Made by a program: the position numbers and the translations under genes
From: Betaproteobacteria bacterium
GTDB taxonomy: Bacteria > Pseudomonadota > Gammaproteobacteria > Burkholderiales > CAIKXV01
Assembly (NCBI GenBank): GCA_947458265.1
Contig: CANGYF010000001.1
Span: forward strand, 62,001 to 126,000
Length of the DNA: 64,000 nucleotides
Reading direction: 5' to 3'
In this document: piece after piece, positions 25,828-35,751 of the stretch
Layout: the number at the start of each line of letters is the position of its first letter
Numbering within the stretch: the stretch's first letter is position 1
Notes under the pieces: generated by a model
Seen by the model: only the letters and a program-made list of their open reading frames with translations
What the model was told of the DNA's origin: nothing
Databases searched by the model: none

Positions 25828-27253
25828 AGAGGTGGATGCGGCGCCAGGCGCCGGAGCGCCAGCGCAGCAGCAGGGTGAGGCCGAGCAGGCTGATGTAGGC
25901 GGTGATGGCGATCCAGCCGCCGGTGGCGCCGAGGCCGTACTGCGGCAGGCCGTCGACCCAGCCCTGTCCGGGGGCGAACGTCAGGGTGTGCGCGAGCGGG
26001 ACGAACAGGCCCCATGACAGCACCAGCAGCGCGAGGGCCGGGAAGCGGGTGTCGCCTGCGCCACGCAGGCAGAACGAGCTGCCCAGGTGCAGGGCATCGA
26101 AGGCCTGGTAGATGGCGGCGATCCAGACCAGCGAGGTTGCCAGCGCGACGGTGGCGGCGAAGTTCGGGTCGCTGCTCGAGACGAACAGCGGGATCAGCCA
26201 CGGGCCCGATGCAGCGATCGCCACGCCGACCACGCCCATGTAGGCGACCGACAGCCGGATCGTCGCATTGCCCACGCGCGCTGCCCAGTCGCGGTCGCCG
26301 GCGCCGATCGACTGCCCGACCAGCGTGGTACCGGCGATGCCGATGCCCACCGCCGGCATGAAGGCGATCGAGGTCAGCATCATCACGATCTGTGTCGCCG
26401 CGCCGTCGACCGGCCCGAGCTGCACCTGCATGATCTGGAACAGCGCCGCGCCGAGCACGTCCACCGAGATCGCGACGCCTATCGGCAGCCCCAGCAACAG
26501 CAATGCGCCGACACGGCGCAGCTCCGGCTGCCAGTCCTGATGCGAGCCGTACTCGTCGCGCACCCGCTTCGAGAGGAACAGCAGCAGCGCCAGTACGATG
26601 CCGCAGGCGAGCGCCAGGTTGGTCGCCCATGCTGCGCCGGCGATCCCCCAGCCGAGCCGGAACATCAGCAGTTCGTTCAGAGGTGCATTGAGCAGGGCGA
26701 CGGTGAGCATCAGGCCGAGCGTGACCCGGGTGCGCCCGATGCCGTTGAAGAAGCCCGACACTGCCCAGAGTGCGACGGCCAGCGGTGCGCCGAGCAGCCG
26801 CGGCCACCAGTACTCGACGGCCAGCGCCTCGATCGCCGGCGCCAGTGCGAAGGGCCGCAGCACCAGCGTGCCACAGGCGGCAAGCAGCACGAACAGCGGG
26901 CTGATCGCCAGCGCCACCCACAGCCCGGTCCACAGCGCGCGCGCTGCCTCGTGGCGACGCCCGGCGCCCTGGTTCTGCGCGACCAGCGTCTGCACGCCCA
27001 TGCCGACGCCGCCGAGCAGGAAGATCGCGCCCAGGATCAGCCAGTGGATCGCGCCCATCGCGGCCGTCGCCTCGGTCGACAACCGGCCGACGTACCAGGT
27101 GTCGGTCAGGTTCAGCGCGGCCTGCACGGCGCTGTTGGCGAACAGTGGCGCGGCGAGCAGGATGACCGCGCGATAGTCGACCCGCTCCCGACCATCGGCA
27201 TCGCGACGACTGGCCGGGCGCACCGGTTTCGTCGCTTGCACGGGCTCAGCCAT
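25826..27253 (-). CDS. MATE family efflux transporter
   Basis: The product is 475 residues with about twelve membrane helices and MATE signatures: ILLAAPLFANSAVQAALNLTD near the start, a second-half repeat of the fold (LGLPIGVAISVDVLGAALFQ) and AGTTLVGQSIGAGD. MATE proteins export cationic drugs or metabolites in exchange for Na+ or H+. The start is the ATG at 27253. It converges with the glutaredoxin-DinB gene across the inverted repeat. No regulator is next to it. Confidence 0.88.
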   Translation of the reverse strand: MAEPVQATKPVRPASRRDADGRERVDYRAVILLAAPLFANSAVQAALNLTDTWYVGRLSTEATAAMGAIHWLILGAIFLLGGVGMGVQTLVAQNQGAGRRHEAARALWTGLWVALAISPLFVLLAACGTLVLRPFALAPAIEALAVEYWWPRLLGAPLAVALWAVSGFFNGIGRTRVTLGLMLTVALLNAPLNELLMFRLGWGIAGAAWATNLALACGIVLALLLFLSKRVRDEYGSHQDWQPELRRVGALLLLGLPIGVAISVDVLGAALFQIMQVQLGPVDGAATQIVMMLTSIAFMPAVGIGIAGTTLVGQSIGAGDRDWAARVGNATIRLSVAYMGVVGVAIAASGPWLIPLFVSSSDPNFAATVALATSLVWIAAIYQAFDALHLGSSFCLRGAGDTRFPALALLVLSWGLFVPLAHTLTFAPGQGWVDGLPQYGLGATGGWIAITAYISLLGLTLLLRWRSGAWRRIHL

Positions 27254-27410
27254 CGCTGCCCCGCCCCGCAGACGCCTCGATATTCAGCTGCATCGACGGC
27301 GGTCGACCGGCGCGCGGTCGGCTACCATCCCCCCGCGGATCTCTGGTCCGCGCGCAGCGCGGCAGATCCACGGTCGTCAGAGTCTCGAAGCGATGGGCGA
27401 TCAGTGATGA

Positions 27411-27521
27411 TCAGTGGTGATCGTCATGCCCATGGGGCGAACGGGCCCAGAACACAATGATCGCGACCATGACGACGGCGACGACTGCCACCGCGATGCC
27501 TACCGTGTAGTGAGTGATCAT
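27411..27521 (-). CDS. Possible 36-residue membrane protein with His-rich tail
   Basis: The ATG at 27521, with GGAA about 7-10 bases before it, opens a 36-codon frame ending TGA. The product has one hydrophobic helix (VGIAVAVVAVVMVAIIVFW) and a tail rich in His and Asp, SPHGHDDHH. This looks like a real small inner-membrane protein, possibly metal-binding, but I do not know its family. It lies 157 bases upstream of the MATE gene on the same strand and is divergent from tamA. Confidence 0.5.
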   Translation of the reverse strand: MITHYTVGIAVAVVAVVMVAIIVFWARSPHGHDDHH

Positions 27522-27620
27522 GCTGGGTTTCCGTCAGTGAAGACCAAAAGGCCGCGAAGTGTACCCGTCGGCGCCGCCGTTCGCCACGGCGCAGCATACG
27601 TCGTCGGACGCGGGACACAC

Positions 27621-29423
27621 GTGAGCGGTCGGTGGGGCGGTTTCGCCGCACTCACGGCGGCGGTCTGGATGCTGCTGCCTGTCCTCCTGCCGACCGTCGC
27701 GATGCGTACGGCCCATGCTCAGGAAGCGCCGGTGGCGGCGCAGTCCGACGCCTACCGTGTCGAGATCGATGCGCCGTACCCGCTTGGCGGTCTGCTGCGT
27801 GCCGACCTCGACCTGCTGCGCTGGCGCACCTACGAAGGCATGAACCGCGACCTGCTGGAGCGGCTGGTGGCCGAGGCTCAGGCGCAGCTGGTCGAGACCC
27901 TCGCCACCGAAGGCTATTTCGAGCCGGTGATCGAGCGCTCGATCGCCGGCGACGAGCGGCCATGGACCGTGCGCTTCCAGGTCGATTCCGGCCCGGCCAC
28001 GCGCGTGTCGGAGGTACGCATCGCGATCGTCGGGTCGGTGATCGCCGACCCGGCCCGGGTCGCCCGCCAGCGTGACCGTATCCTGGAGCGCTGGCCCCTG
28101 CCGCAGGGGGCGCGGTTCCGCCAGGTCGACTGGGACATCGGCAAGCGGCTGGCGGTGGAATCGCTGGCCGCCGACCGCTTCGCCGGCGCCAGCCTGAAGC
28201 GCAGCCAGGCGACCATCGATCCGCAGACCGGCAGCGCCGTGCTCGAGGTCGAACTCGACAGCGGCCCGCCGTTCCGCTTCGGCGAGATCCAGGTACGCGG
28301 CCTGTCGAGCCATCCGGCCTCGCGCGTGCTCAACCTGGCGACCTTCGTACCCGGCGATCCGTTCGACGAGCGGGTCCTGCTGCTGTTCCAGCGCCGCCTG
28401 ACGGCCACCGGCTACTTCTCTGCCGTGCAGGTCGAGATGGAAGACGACCCGGCCAATGCCGCGGCCGCGCCGGTACGCGTGTCGGTGATAGAGGCCAACT
28501 CGCGCCGCATCGAAGCGGGCGTCGGCTACAGCACCGACACCCTGTACCGCGCGCAACTCGGCTACACCGACAACGACTTCCTCGATCGCGGCTGGCGCTG
28601 GCGCTCGGATGCGCGCGTCGAGAGCCGCTCTGCCCGGGCGACCTCGTCGATCGCGTTACCCGCGCGCGATGACGGATGGCAGCACGCGTACCTGCTGCAG
28701 TTCGACCAGAGCGATATCTCCGGCCTGTTCCAGCGCGAGGGCAGCTTCACCTTCAACCGCACCGCGATCGACGAGCGGCGGCAGCCGCAGTGGAGCCTGG
28801 GCGCCCACCTGCAGCAGCAGCAGCCCGACGGCAGCTCGAGCGACACGGTGCATGCGCTGTTCGGCGCTTACCGTTACACCCGGCGCATGACCGACGACCT
28901 GCTCTCGCCCAACAGGGGTACGAACTGGTCGGTGCAGGCCGGTGCGGCGCCGCCCGGGCTGTCTACCCGCACCTTCGGACGTGGCATTGCGCAGGTCGCG
29001 CACTGGATCCCGCTGGGCCGCACGGCGACGGTGATGCTGCGCGCCGAGGGCGGCGCGGTCGTTTCCAGCACCACCGACGGCATCCCCGAGAGCTTCCTGT
29101 TCCGCACCGGCGGCGACACCTCGATCCGCGGCTACGCCTACCAGAGCATCGGGGTGAACAAGGGCGCGGCGGTCACCGGCGGGCGCATGTATGCGCTGGC
29201 CAGCGTCGAGGCGACGCGCTGGGTCAATGAACGCTGGGGCATCGCCGCCTTCTACGATGCGGGCAACGCGGCCGACCGCGTGGCGGACCTGCGCGACGCG
29301 GCGCAGGGCGCGGGCTTCGGCGCGCGGGTACGCACGCCGCTCGGTCCGGTGCGCGTGGACATCGCCTATGGCGAGAAGTCGGAGCAAGTCCGGCTTCACC
29401 TGTCGCTGGGGGTGAACTTCTGA
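27621..29423 (+). CDS. tamA: Outer membrane TamA, Omp85 family
   Basis: The product is 600 residues from the GTG at 27621, which gives a good signal peptide (FAALTAAVWMLLPVLLPTVA, then AHAQ); GTG 27537 is an alternative. POTRA domains follow (residues about 40-270; FRFGEIQVRGL marks the third). The rest is a 16-strand barrel ending with aromatic Phe (LHLSLGVNF), with the Omp85 motif GGDTSIRGYAYQSIG. TamA works with TamB to insert outer-membrane proteins or move lipids between membranes. The stop overlaps tamB's start. Confidence 0.92.
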   Translation: MSGRWGGFAALTAAVWMLLPVLLPTVAMRTAHAQEAPVAAQSDAYRVEIDAPYPLGGLLRADLDLLRWRTYEGMNRDLLERLVAEAQAQLVETLATEGYFEPVIERSIAGDERPWTVRFQVDSGPATRVSEVRIAIVGSVIADPARVARQRDRILERWPLPQGARFRQVDWDIGKRLAVESLAADRFAGASLKRSQATIDPQTGSAVLEVELDSGPPFRFGEIQVRGLSSHPASRVLNLATFVPGDPFDERVLLLFQRRLTATGYFSAVQVEMEDDPANAAAAPVRVSVIEANSRRIEAGVGYSTDTLYRAQLGYTDNDFLDRGWRWRSDARVESRSARATSSIALPARDDGWQHAYLLQFDQSDISGLFQREGSFTFNRTAIDERRQPQWSLGAHLQQQQPDGSSSDTVHALFGAYRYTRRMTDDLLSPNRGTNWSVQAGAAPPGLSTRTFGRGIAQVAHWIPLGRTATVMLRAEGGAVVSSTTDGIPESFLFRTGGDTSIRGYAYQSIGVNKGAAVTGGRMYALASVEATRWVNERWGIAAFYDAGNAADRVADLRDAAQGAGFGARVRTPLGPVRVDIAYGEKSEQVRLHLSLGVNF

Positions 29424-32400
29424 TGGGCAGGCGCGCGCGTCGTGTTGGCTTCGGGGCCCTGCTCCTGCTGCTGGCGCTGGCGGTCGGCGTCGGGCTGTTC
29501 GCCCGCTCGACGCGCGCGCTGCAGTGGGCGGCCTCGCAACTGTCCGCGGCAGTCGAACAGGCAGGTGGCCGTCTCGTGTTCACCGACCTGTCCGGCTCGC
29601 TGTTCACTGCGATCGACGCAGCGCGCATCGACTATGAACAGGTCGACGGCACGCGCGCGACGCTCACTGGCGTCCAGATCGATCCGTCGCTGGCCGCGCT
29701 GTGGAACCGGCAGCTGGTGTTCGACCGCATCGCGATCGCCACGGCCGGCATCGAGCGGCCGGCATCGGATGAGCCAGCGGTCGAACCGCAAAGCCTGGCC
29801 TTGCCGATCGAGGTGCGCGTCGACCGTGCAACGGTCGATCGCCTGTCCTGGCGCAGCGGTACCACGGCGATCGAACTGGCCGGCCTCGATTTCGCCTACC
29901 GCGGCGGCCCTGACCGCCACGAGGTCGACGCGTTCAGCGTGCGCATGCCCGGGCTTGCCGGCCCGACCGAAGCGGGTACTGTGGTGCTTACGTTCGGCGG
30001 AAGCATCGACGCGCGCGCGCCGTTCGCGCTCGCGGCGAAGCTCGGGGTCTCGGCCGATGCGCTGGGCAGCGCCGAGGCCGTGCTCGGCGGACGGCTGGCC
30101 GAAGTGGGCGTCGAGGGCACGCTGGCCGGCAACGCTGCGCGCGAATGGCTGAAGGCGAGGGTGACCGCCACGATCGCACCGTTCTCGACGACGATGCTGC
30201 CCTCGCTGCGACTGGCTGCGGAAGGCATCGATGCGGCGGTCGTCTCGAAGGGCGCGCCGCGTACCGCCCTCGATGTCGAGGTCGAGGCGCGCGTTGCCAG
30301 CGGCGCACCGGTGCGCGGCCGCGTGCGCGTGGTGAACCGGCTGCCGGGCGAGGTCGGCGCAGGGCGCATCCCGGTGACCGGACTCGATACCGGCTTCGAG
30401 TTCGAACCGGCGGCGCGGCGCGGGGTGCTGACACCGCTGCGTGTAGCACTGGCAGGTGGCGGCAGCGTCGAAGGGCGCGGTACGGTCGCGCTGCCGGTCG
30501 ATGGCAAGGGTCCGGCGTTCGACACGACCTGGCAGTTATCCGTCGCGGGCCTCGACCTGAAGGCTCTCGACGCACGCCTGGTGCCGACCCGGCTCTCGGG
30601 CAAGGTCGGGCTCGCGCTGACGCCCGAGCGCCAGCGCTTCGATGTCGCCCTCGACCAGCGCGGCAGCAGCCGTCCTGGCGCGGTTGCGCCGAACGCGACC
30701 GTCGCAGCCACTGTCGCAGCCACTGCGCCCGATGCCGGCTCCCTGCATCTCGAAGCGGTGGGCCAGCGTACCGGTCCCGAGATCGTCCTCGACCGCCTGC
30801 TGCTGCGTGCAGGTGCGGTGGCGGCGGCAGCCGGCACTGCAGGCAGCGACGGCGGCGAGGCCAGCGGGCGCGCACGGATGCGTCTGGACGGCGAACGGGC
30901 GTTCGAGGGCGAACTCCAACTGCGTGCATTCGACCCTTCGCGCTTCATGGCTGCAGCCGGGGCGGCCGGTGCGCCGGGCGCAGCGGCGGCCGCGAAGGCG
31001 GGCGTGCCGCCAGCCTCGATCAACGCCACCGTCTCTGCACGGGGACGCCTGCAGCCGTCCTGGCAGGCGCGCATCGACGCGACGCTGGCGCCGAGCCGGA
31101 TCGCGTTGTCTGCGCCGACCGCGGCCGAACCCTCGCCACGGATGCTCGCGCTGCGCGGCCGTGTGCGTGGCCAGTTCTCCTCAGAGCGCATCGAAGACGC
31201 CGACATCCTGCTGTCGTCCGGCCGCAACACGCTGCGCGCGACCGGCTCCAACGGCACGCCGGCCAGCGTGCTCGAGGTCGTGCTCGATGCGAACGAGCCC
31301 TCGTTGTTCCTGCCTGGCGCCGCCGGCCAGCTCAGTGCCGTGGCGAGCCTCACCGGAAACCTGCGCGCACCGGTGGCGAAGTTCAGCCTGAAGGGCAACC
31401 GCCTGTCGTATGCGGGGCAGGCCGTCTCGCAGTTGGGTGGGAGCGGCGATGCCGACCTGTCGCGCAACCCGCCACGCTTCGATGTCGCGCTGGACGCGCG
31501 TTCACTGACGATCGCCGGTTCAGCCCTGTCGCAGGCGAACCTGCGCTTCGGTGGCACCACCACCGTGCATTCGCTGTCGCTGGCACTGCGCGGCAACGAC
31601 GTGGACGCGAAGCTGCTGCTCGAAGGCGGACTGACGACGTCGCCGTCGGCGGCACGCCCGCGCTGGGCCGGGCGCCTGGTCGAAGCACGCAACGACGGCC
31701 GCTACCCGGTGCAACTCGCGGCCCCGGCCGCGCTGGAGCTGTCGCCGGTGCTGGCGATGCTCGCCCCGGCACGGCTGCAGGTCGGCGAAGGCCGCGTGCA
31801 GGTCGACGAGCTGCGCTGGGAACCGGGACGCCTCGCCACCCGCGGTTCGCTGTCGGCCTTCCCTGCCGGCGGACTGGTCGACCTGCTGGTGTCGCCCTCC
31901 CCTTCCCCCTCGCCCGCACCCGGCGCTGCGCCAGCGCAGGCAGGCGCAGCCGCGAAGGGGAATGCGGCTGCTGCGGCGAAGGCGAAGACGAACGCGAGCA
32001 CGATCGCGGCGAACCCGAACCCGAAGACCGCGACACCTTCCGGACCCGGCTACGACTCGACCCTGCGCATCGGCGGCCAGTGGGCGCTGGCCTCGACGCC
32101 CCGGCTGAACGGCACGCTGACCCTGCGGCGCGAGGACGGCGATGTCGCGCTGCGCGGCAATCCACCGTTCGCCCTCGGCCTGAGCCGGGTCGAACTCGAC
32201 GCACGCTTCGTCGACGACCGCCTGCAGGCGCAGGCCCGGATCGAGGGCAGCGCACTGGGCGAAGCCACCGCAACGCTCGCGCTGGAGCCTTCGCCCGCGC
32301 TGTCGATGGCGTCGCCGATGGTGCTGCGCGCCGACCTCGCGATCCGCACGCTGAAGCCGTTCGAGCGGTATGTCGGCGCCTTCGCCGACATCGATGGTGC

Positions 32401-33580
32401 ACTGACGGCCCGCCTGGAGGCTACCGGAACGCCCTCGAAGCCACAGCTTTCCGGCAGCCTGCGCGGCGCGCGGCTGCGCTTCAATGCACCGCAGATCGGC
32501 GTGGCCCTGCGCGACGGCCGGCTCGATGCCCGCCTCGCGGACGGCGTGCTCGATATCGTCCAGCTCGAGGCGGTTGCCGGGGAGGGCACGTTCAGCGCGA
32601 AGGGACGCGTGCCGCTGCGCGAAGGCATCAGCGCGGCCACGCTCGCCTGGCGCGCGGACCGCATGACGCTGTTGTCGCGCCCCGACCGGCGCCTGGTGGT
32701 CGACGGCTCGGGCACGCTCGCGGCCGAGAAGAACCGGATGGTTCTGGCCGGACAGGTGGTCGCACGCGAGGGTTACGTCGAGTTCGGCCGCTCCACCCGC
32801 ACCGTGCTCGGTGAGGATGTGGTGGTGGTCGGGCGCAGCGCGAAGCCGGCCGCCGGCCCGGCGCGCAGCCCGCTGGCCGTGCGTCTGGACCTCGACCTGG
32901 GCAACGCGTTCCGCGTGGTCGGCAGCGGCCTCGATGCGCTGATCACCGGGAAGATCCGGATCGCGTCCGCCGACGATGGCGCGCTGCGTGCCGTCGGCAA
33001 CATTGCCACCGAGCGCGGCACCTTCGCCGCGTTCGGCCAGCGCCTGGACATCTCGCGCGGACAGCTGGTGTTCAACGGCCCGATCGACAACCCGGGCATC
33101 GAGGTGGTGGCGCTGCGCCGGCTGCCGTCGGTCGAGATCGGCGTCGAGATCACCGGCACCGTGCGCGCGCTGCGCGTGCGCACGACGTCCAATCCGCCGA
33201 TGAGCCAGGGCGAGCAGTTGTCCTGGCTGGTGCTCGGGCGCGGCCTGGAGAGTGCCTCGCAGGCCGATGTCGCCATGGTCGCAGGCATCGCCGGTTCGAT
33301 GATGGGCGGCGATGGCGTACCGATGACGCGCCGGATCGCCGAAGCCTTCGGGCTGGACAACATCGGCCTCGGGAACAGCAGCACCGGTGCGATCGCTGGA
33401 CAGGTCCTGACCGTCGGCAAGCGGCTGTCCGACCGCGTCTACATCGCCTACGAACAGGCGGTGACCACCGCGACCTACCTGCTGCGCGTGGAGCTGGAAC
33501 TGCGCCGCTTCGTGTCGTTGCGCGCGGAAGCGGGCGCAGTCAGCGGCTTCGGCATCTTCTACACTCGCACCCTGCGCTGA
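29423..33580 (+). CDS. tamB: Translocation and assembly module protein TamB
   Basis: The product is 1385 residues, the usual TamB size. One N-terminal membrane anchor (LLLLALAVGVGLFARS) is followed by a very long beta-rich periplasmic part. The C-terminal DUF490 region contains NPGIEVVALRRLPSVEIGV, SQGEQLSWLVLGRG and a terminal FGIFYTRTLR. A Pro/Ala/Lys-rich, low-complexity linker of about 55 residues starts near residue 825 and probably varies between strains. The ATG at 29423 shares a base with the tamA stop, so the two are translationally coupled. Confidence 0.95.
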   Translation: MGRRARRVGFGALLLLLALAVGVGLFARSTRALQWAASQLSAAVEQAGGRLVFTDLSGSLFTAIDAARIDYEQVDGTRATLTGVQIDPSLAALWNRQLVFDRIAIATAGIERPASDEPAVEPQSLALPIEVRVDRATVDRLSWRSGTTAIELAGLDFAYRGGPDRHEVDAFSVRMPGLAGPTEAGTVVLTFGGSIDARAPFALAAKLGVSADALGSAEAVLGGRLAEVGVEGTLAGNAAREWLKARVTATIAPFSTTMLPSLRLAAEGIDAAVVSKGAPRTALDVEVEARVASGAPVRGRVRVVNRLPGEVGAGRIPVTGLDTGFEFEPAARRGVLTPLRVALAGGGSVEGRGTVALPVDGKGPAFDTTWQLSVAGLDLKALDARLVPTRLSGKVGLALTPERQRFDVALDQRGSSRPGAVAPNATVAATVAATAPDAGSLHLEAVGQRTGPEIVLDRLLLRAGAVAAAAGTAGSDGGEASGRARMRLDGERAFEGELQLRAFDPSRFMAAAGAAGAPGAAAAAKAGVPPASINATVSARGRLQPSWQARIDATLAPSRIALSAPTAAEPSPRMLALRGRVRGQFSSERIEDADILLSSGRNTLRATGSNGTPASVLEVVLDANEPSLFLPGAAGQLSAVASLTGNLRAPVAKFSLKGNRLSYAGQAVSQLGGSGDADLSRNPPRFDVALDARSLTIAGSALSQANLRFGGTTTVHSLSLALRGNDVDAKLLLEGGLTTSPSAARPRWAGRLVEARNDGRYPVQLAAPAALELSPVLAMLAPARLQVGEGRVQVDELRWEPGRLATRGSLSAFPAGGLVDLLVSPSPSPSPAPGAAPAQAGAAAKGNAAAAAKAKTNASTIAANPNPKTATPSGPGYDSTLRIGGQWALASTPRLNGTLTLRREDGDVALRGNPPFALGLSRVELDARFVDDRLQAQARIEGSALGEATATLALEPSPALSMASPMVLRADLAIRTLKPFERYVGAFADIDGALTARLEATGTPSKPQLSGSLRGARLRFNAPQIGVALRDGRLDARLADGVLDIVQLEAVAGEGTFSAKGRVPLREGISAATLAWRADRMTLLSRPDRRLVVDGSGTLAAEKNRMVLAGQVVAREGYVEFGRSTRTVLGEDVVVVGRSAKPAAGPARSPLAVRLDLDLGNAFRVVGSGLDALITGKIRIASADDGALRAVGNIATERGTFAAFGQRLDISRGQLVFNGPIDNPGIEVVALRRLPSVEIGVEITGTVRALRVRTTSNPPMSQGEQLSWLVLGRGLESASQADVAMVAGIAGSMMGGDGVPMTRRIAEAFGLDNIGLGNSSTGAIAGQVLTVGKRLSDRVYIAYEQAVTTATYLLRVELELRRFVSLRAEAGAVSGFGIFYTRTLR

Positions 33581-33621
33581 ACGCGCATCGACCGGCCACT
33601 GGCCGAGGAAAGGACGCAGTG

Positions 33622-34638
33622 ATGGAGCAAGACCGGATGAAGGCGCTCGTCTGCCACGCCTTCGGCCCGTGGGACGGCCTGCGGCTGGAGGAAACCGATG
33701 CGCCCGGCCCGCTCGCCGCGGACGAGGTGCGCATCGCCGCCGAGTATTCCAGCGTGAGCTTCGCCACAGGCCTGATGGTCGAAGGCAAGTACCAGCGCCG
33801 GCCGCCGCTGCCGTTCGTGCCCGGCACGGAGTGCATCGGCATCGTGACCGAGGTCGGGCCGGCCGTGACCCGGGTGAAGCCGGGGCAGCGAGTGGCCGCG
33901 ACCCTCGACTGGGGCGGCCATGCGCAGCAGGTGGTGGTGGCCGAGTACACCGTGTATCCGATGCCCGACGGCATCGATCCGCGCGCGGCGATGCACCTGC
34001 CGCTGTCCTACGGCACCGCTTATGGTGCGCTGGCCTGGAGCGCGCGCCTGATGCCTGGCGAGACCCTGCTCGTCACCGGTGCAGCCGGTGGGGTGGGCAT
34101 CGCCGCGGTGCAGGTCGGCAAGGCACTGGGTACACGCGTGATCGCGGTTGCATCGACCGAGGAGAAGCGCGCGTTCGCGCTGTCGCAGGGCGCAGACATC
34201 GCGCTGCCCACCGACGGCTTCCGCGACGAGGTCAAGAAGCTCACCGGCGGGCGAGGTGTCGACGTGGTGTTCGACCCGGTCGGCGGGCCGGTGTTCGATG
34301 CCTGCCTGCGTGCCTGTGCCCAGTACGGCCGCATGGTGATCATCGGTTTTGCGCAGGGGCAGATCCAGCAGGTGCCGGCCAACCTGCTGCTGGTCAAGAA
34401 CATCGCGCTGCACGGCTTCTACTTCGGCGCGCATGCCGGCTGGGGGTTGGCCGACGAGCGTGCGCAGCGTGCACCGAAGGTGCAGGCGATGATGGACGAG
34501 CTGTTTGCCTGGACCGTGCAGGGCCGGCTCAAGCCGCATGTGTCGCACGCGTATCCGATGGAAGGCTATCGCGAGGCGATGGCCGCGCTGCAGGCGCGCG
34601 CGAGCCTGGGCAAGGTGGTACTCGAGATCGGACGATGA
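33622..34638 (+). CDS. NADPH:quinone reductase-like MDR oxidoreductase
   Basis: The product is 338 residues of the medium-chain dehydrogenase family without the structural zinc Cys cluster. FVPGTECIGIVTEVG marks the catalytic domain, and LLVTGAAGGVGIAAVQVGKALG the NADPH-binding Rossmann fold. VFDPVGGPVFDACLR and the C-terminal lobe fit the quinone reductase/ZTA1-like group. The ATG at 33622 follows AGGAAAGGA; a GTG at 33619 is possible. The physiological substrate is not visible. Confidence 0.88.
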   Translation: MEQDRMKALVCHAFGPWDGLRLEETDAPGPLAADEVRIAAEYSSVSFATGLMVEGKYQRRPPLPFVPGTECIGIVTEVGPAVTRVKPGQRVAATLDWGGHAQQVVVAEYTVYPMPDGIDPRAAMHLPLSYGTAYGALAWSARLMPGETLLVTGAAGGVGIAAVQVGKALGTRVIAVASTEEKRAFALSQGADIALPTDGFRDEVKKLTGGRGVDVVFDPVGGPVFDACLRACAQYGRMVIIGFAQGQIQQVPANLLLVKNIALHGFYFGAHAGWGLADERAQRAPKVQAMMDELFAWTVQGRLKPHVSHAYPMEGYREAMAALQARASLGKVVLEIGR

Positions 34639-34689
34639 CCTGCCCCTGTCCCTACCTCCGGCCTGCTGCCGGAGGCAGGGGCAGGCGGC

Positions 34690-35688
34690 TTACTCCGCCT
34701 TGGCGCCCGAGGCCTGGATGATCTTGCGCATCCGCTCGGTTTCGCTGCGCACGAACTTCGTGAACTCCTCCGGCGAGGACGGTGCCGGGTCGAGGCCGGA
34801 GTCGACCAGCCGCGCGCGCAGCGCCGGGATCTGCAGCGACTTGTTGATCTCGGCGTTGAGCCGGTTGACGATGTAGCGCGGCGTCTTCGCCGGTGCATGC
34901 GCCCCGTACCAGGTATCGAACTGGTAACCCGGCACGCCAGCTTCGGACAGCGTCGGCAGGTCGGGCAGTTGCGCCCAGCGCTTGACGCCGGTGGTGGCCA
35001 GGGCCACGAGGCGGTTGCCCTTGATGAAGCCGAGCGTTCCGGGCGCCGCCGAGATCATGAACTGGGTCGAGCCACCGACCAGGTCGGACAGCGCCGGCCC
35101 GGTGCCCTTGTAGGGGACGTGGACCATGTCGGTGCCGGTCATCTGCTTGAAGTACTCGGCGGCCAGGTGCGAGGTGCCGCCCGCGCCGGTGCTGGCATAG
35201 TTGAAGGCGCCCTTCTTGCTGCGCAGCAGCGCGATCAGGTCCTTCACGTTCTTGACGTTCATCGACGGATGCACGACCAGCACGTTGGTGGTCTCGGCGA
35301 TCAGTGCGACATGGGCGAAGTCGCGCACGCTGTAGGGCAGCTTGGTATACAGGCTCTCGTTGATGGCCATCGCATTGTGCGTGACCAGGATGGTGTGGCC
35401 GTCCGGCACCGCCTGCGCCGCGATCGCGGTGCCGAGCGTGCTGCCGGCGCCCGGGCGGTTGTCGACCAGGCCCTGCTGGCCGAAGGAGTCCTGGAACATC
35501 TGCGCCACGAAGCGGGCGGCGATGTCGTTGCCGCCACCAGGCGCGAACGGGACGATGATCCGGATGGGCCGCGTCGGGTAGGGCGCATCCGCCGCCCAGG
35601 TGCTGCCGGCTGCGGCGCAGAGCGCGGCTGCCACCAGCGCGGTGGTACCAGCGGCGGGTTTGCTACCGGGGGTTTTCCTTGGAGTCAT
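34690..35688 (-). CDS. Bug family tripartite tricarboxylate transporter binding protein
   Basis: The product is 332 residues starting MTPRKTPGS, with signal peptide ALVAAALCAAAGSTWA. The mature sequence has YPTRPIRIIVPFAPGGGND, VDNRPGAGSTLGTA and VHVPYKGTGPALSDLVGG, as in the Bug/TctC family. It is the second such protein in the window. An upstream extension to 35751 does not look like signal sequence. It converges with the MDR oxidoreductase; the 51-base gap holds an imperfect hairpin (CCTCCGGC...GCCGGAGG). Confidence 0.87.
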   Translation of the reverse strand: MTPRKTPGSKPAAGTTALVAAALCAAAGSTWAADAPYPTRPIRIIVPFAPGGGNDIAARFVAQMFQDSFGQQGLVDNRPGAGSTLGTAIAAQAVPDGHTILVTHNAMAINESLYTKLPYSVRDFAHVALIAETTNVLVVHPSMNVKNVKDLIALLRSKKGAFNYASTGAGGTSHLAAEYFKQMTGTDMVHVPYKGTGPALSDLVGGSTQFMISAAPGTLGFIKGNRLVALATTGVKRWAQLPDLPTLSEAGVPGYQFDTWYGAHAPAKTPRYIVNRLNAEINKSLQIPALRARLVDSGLDPAPSSPEEFTKFVRSETERMRKIIQASGAKAE

Positions 35689-35751
35689 GGCAGGCGTCCT
35701 GAATCGGGGGGCCGAAGGATACCGCGCGCAGCCCGGGTTGGGGCGCAGCAT

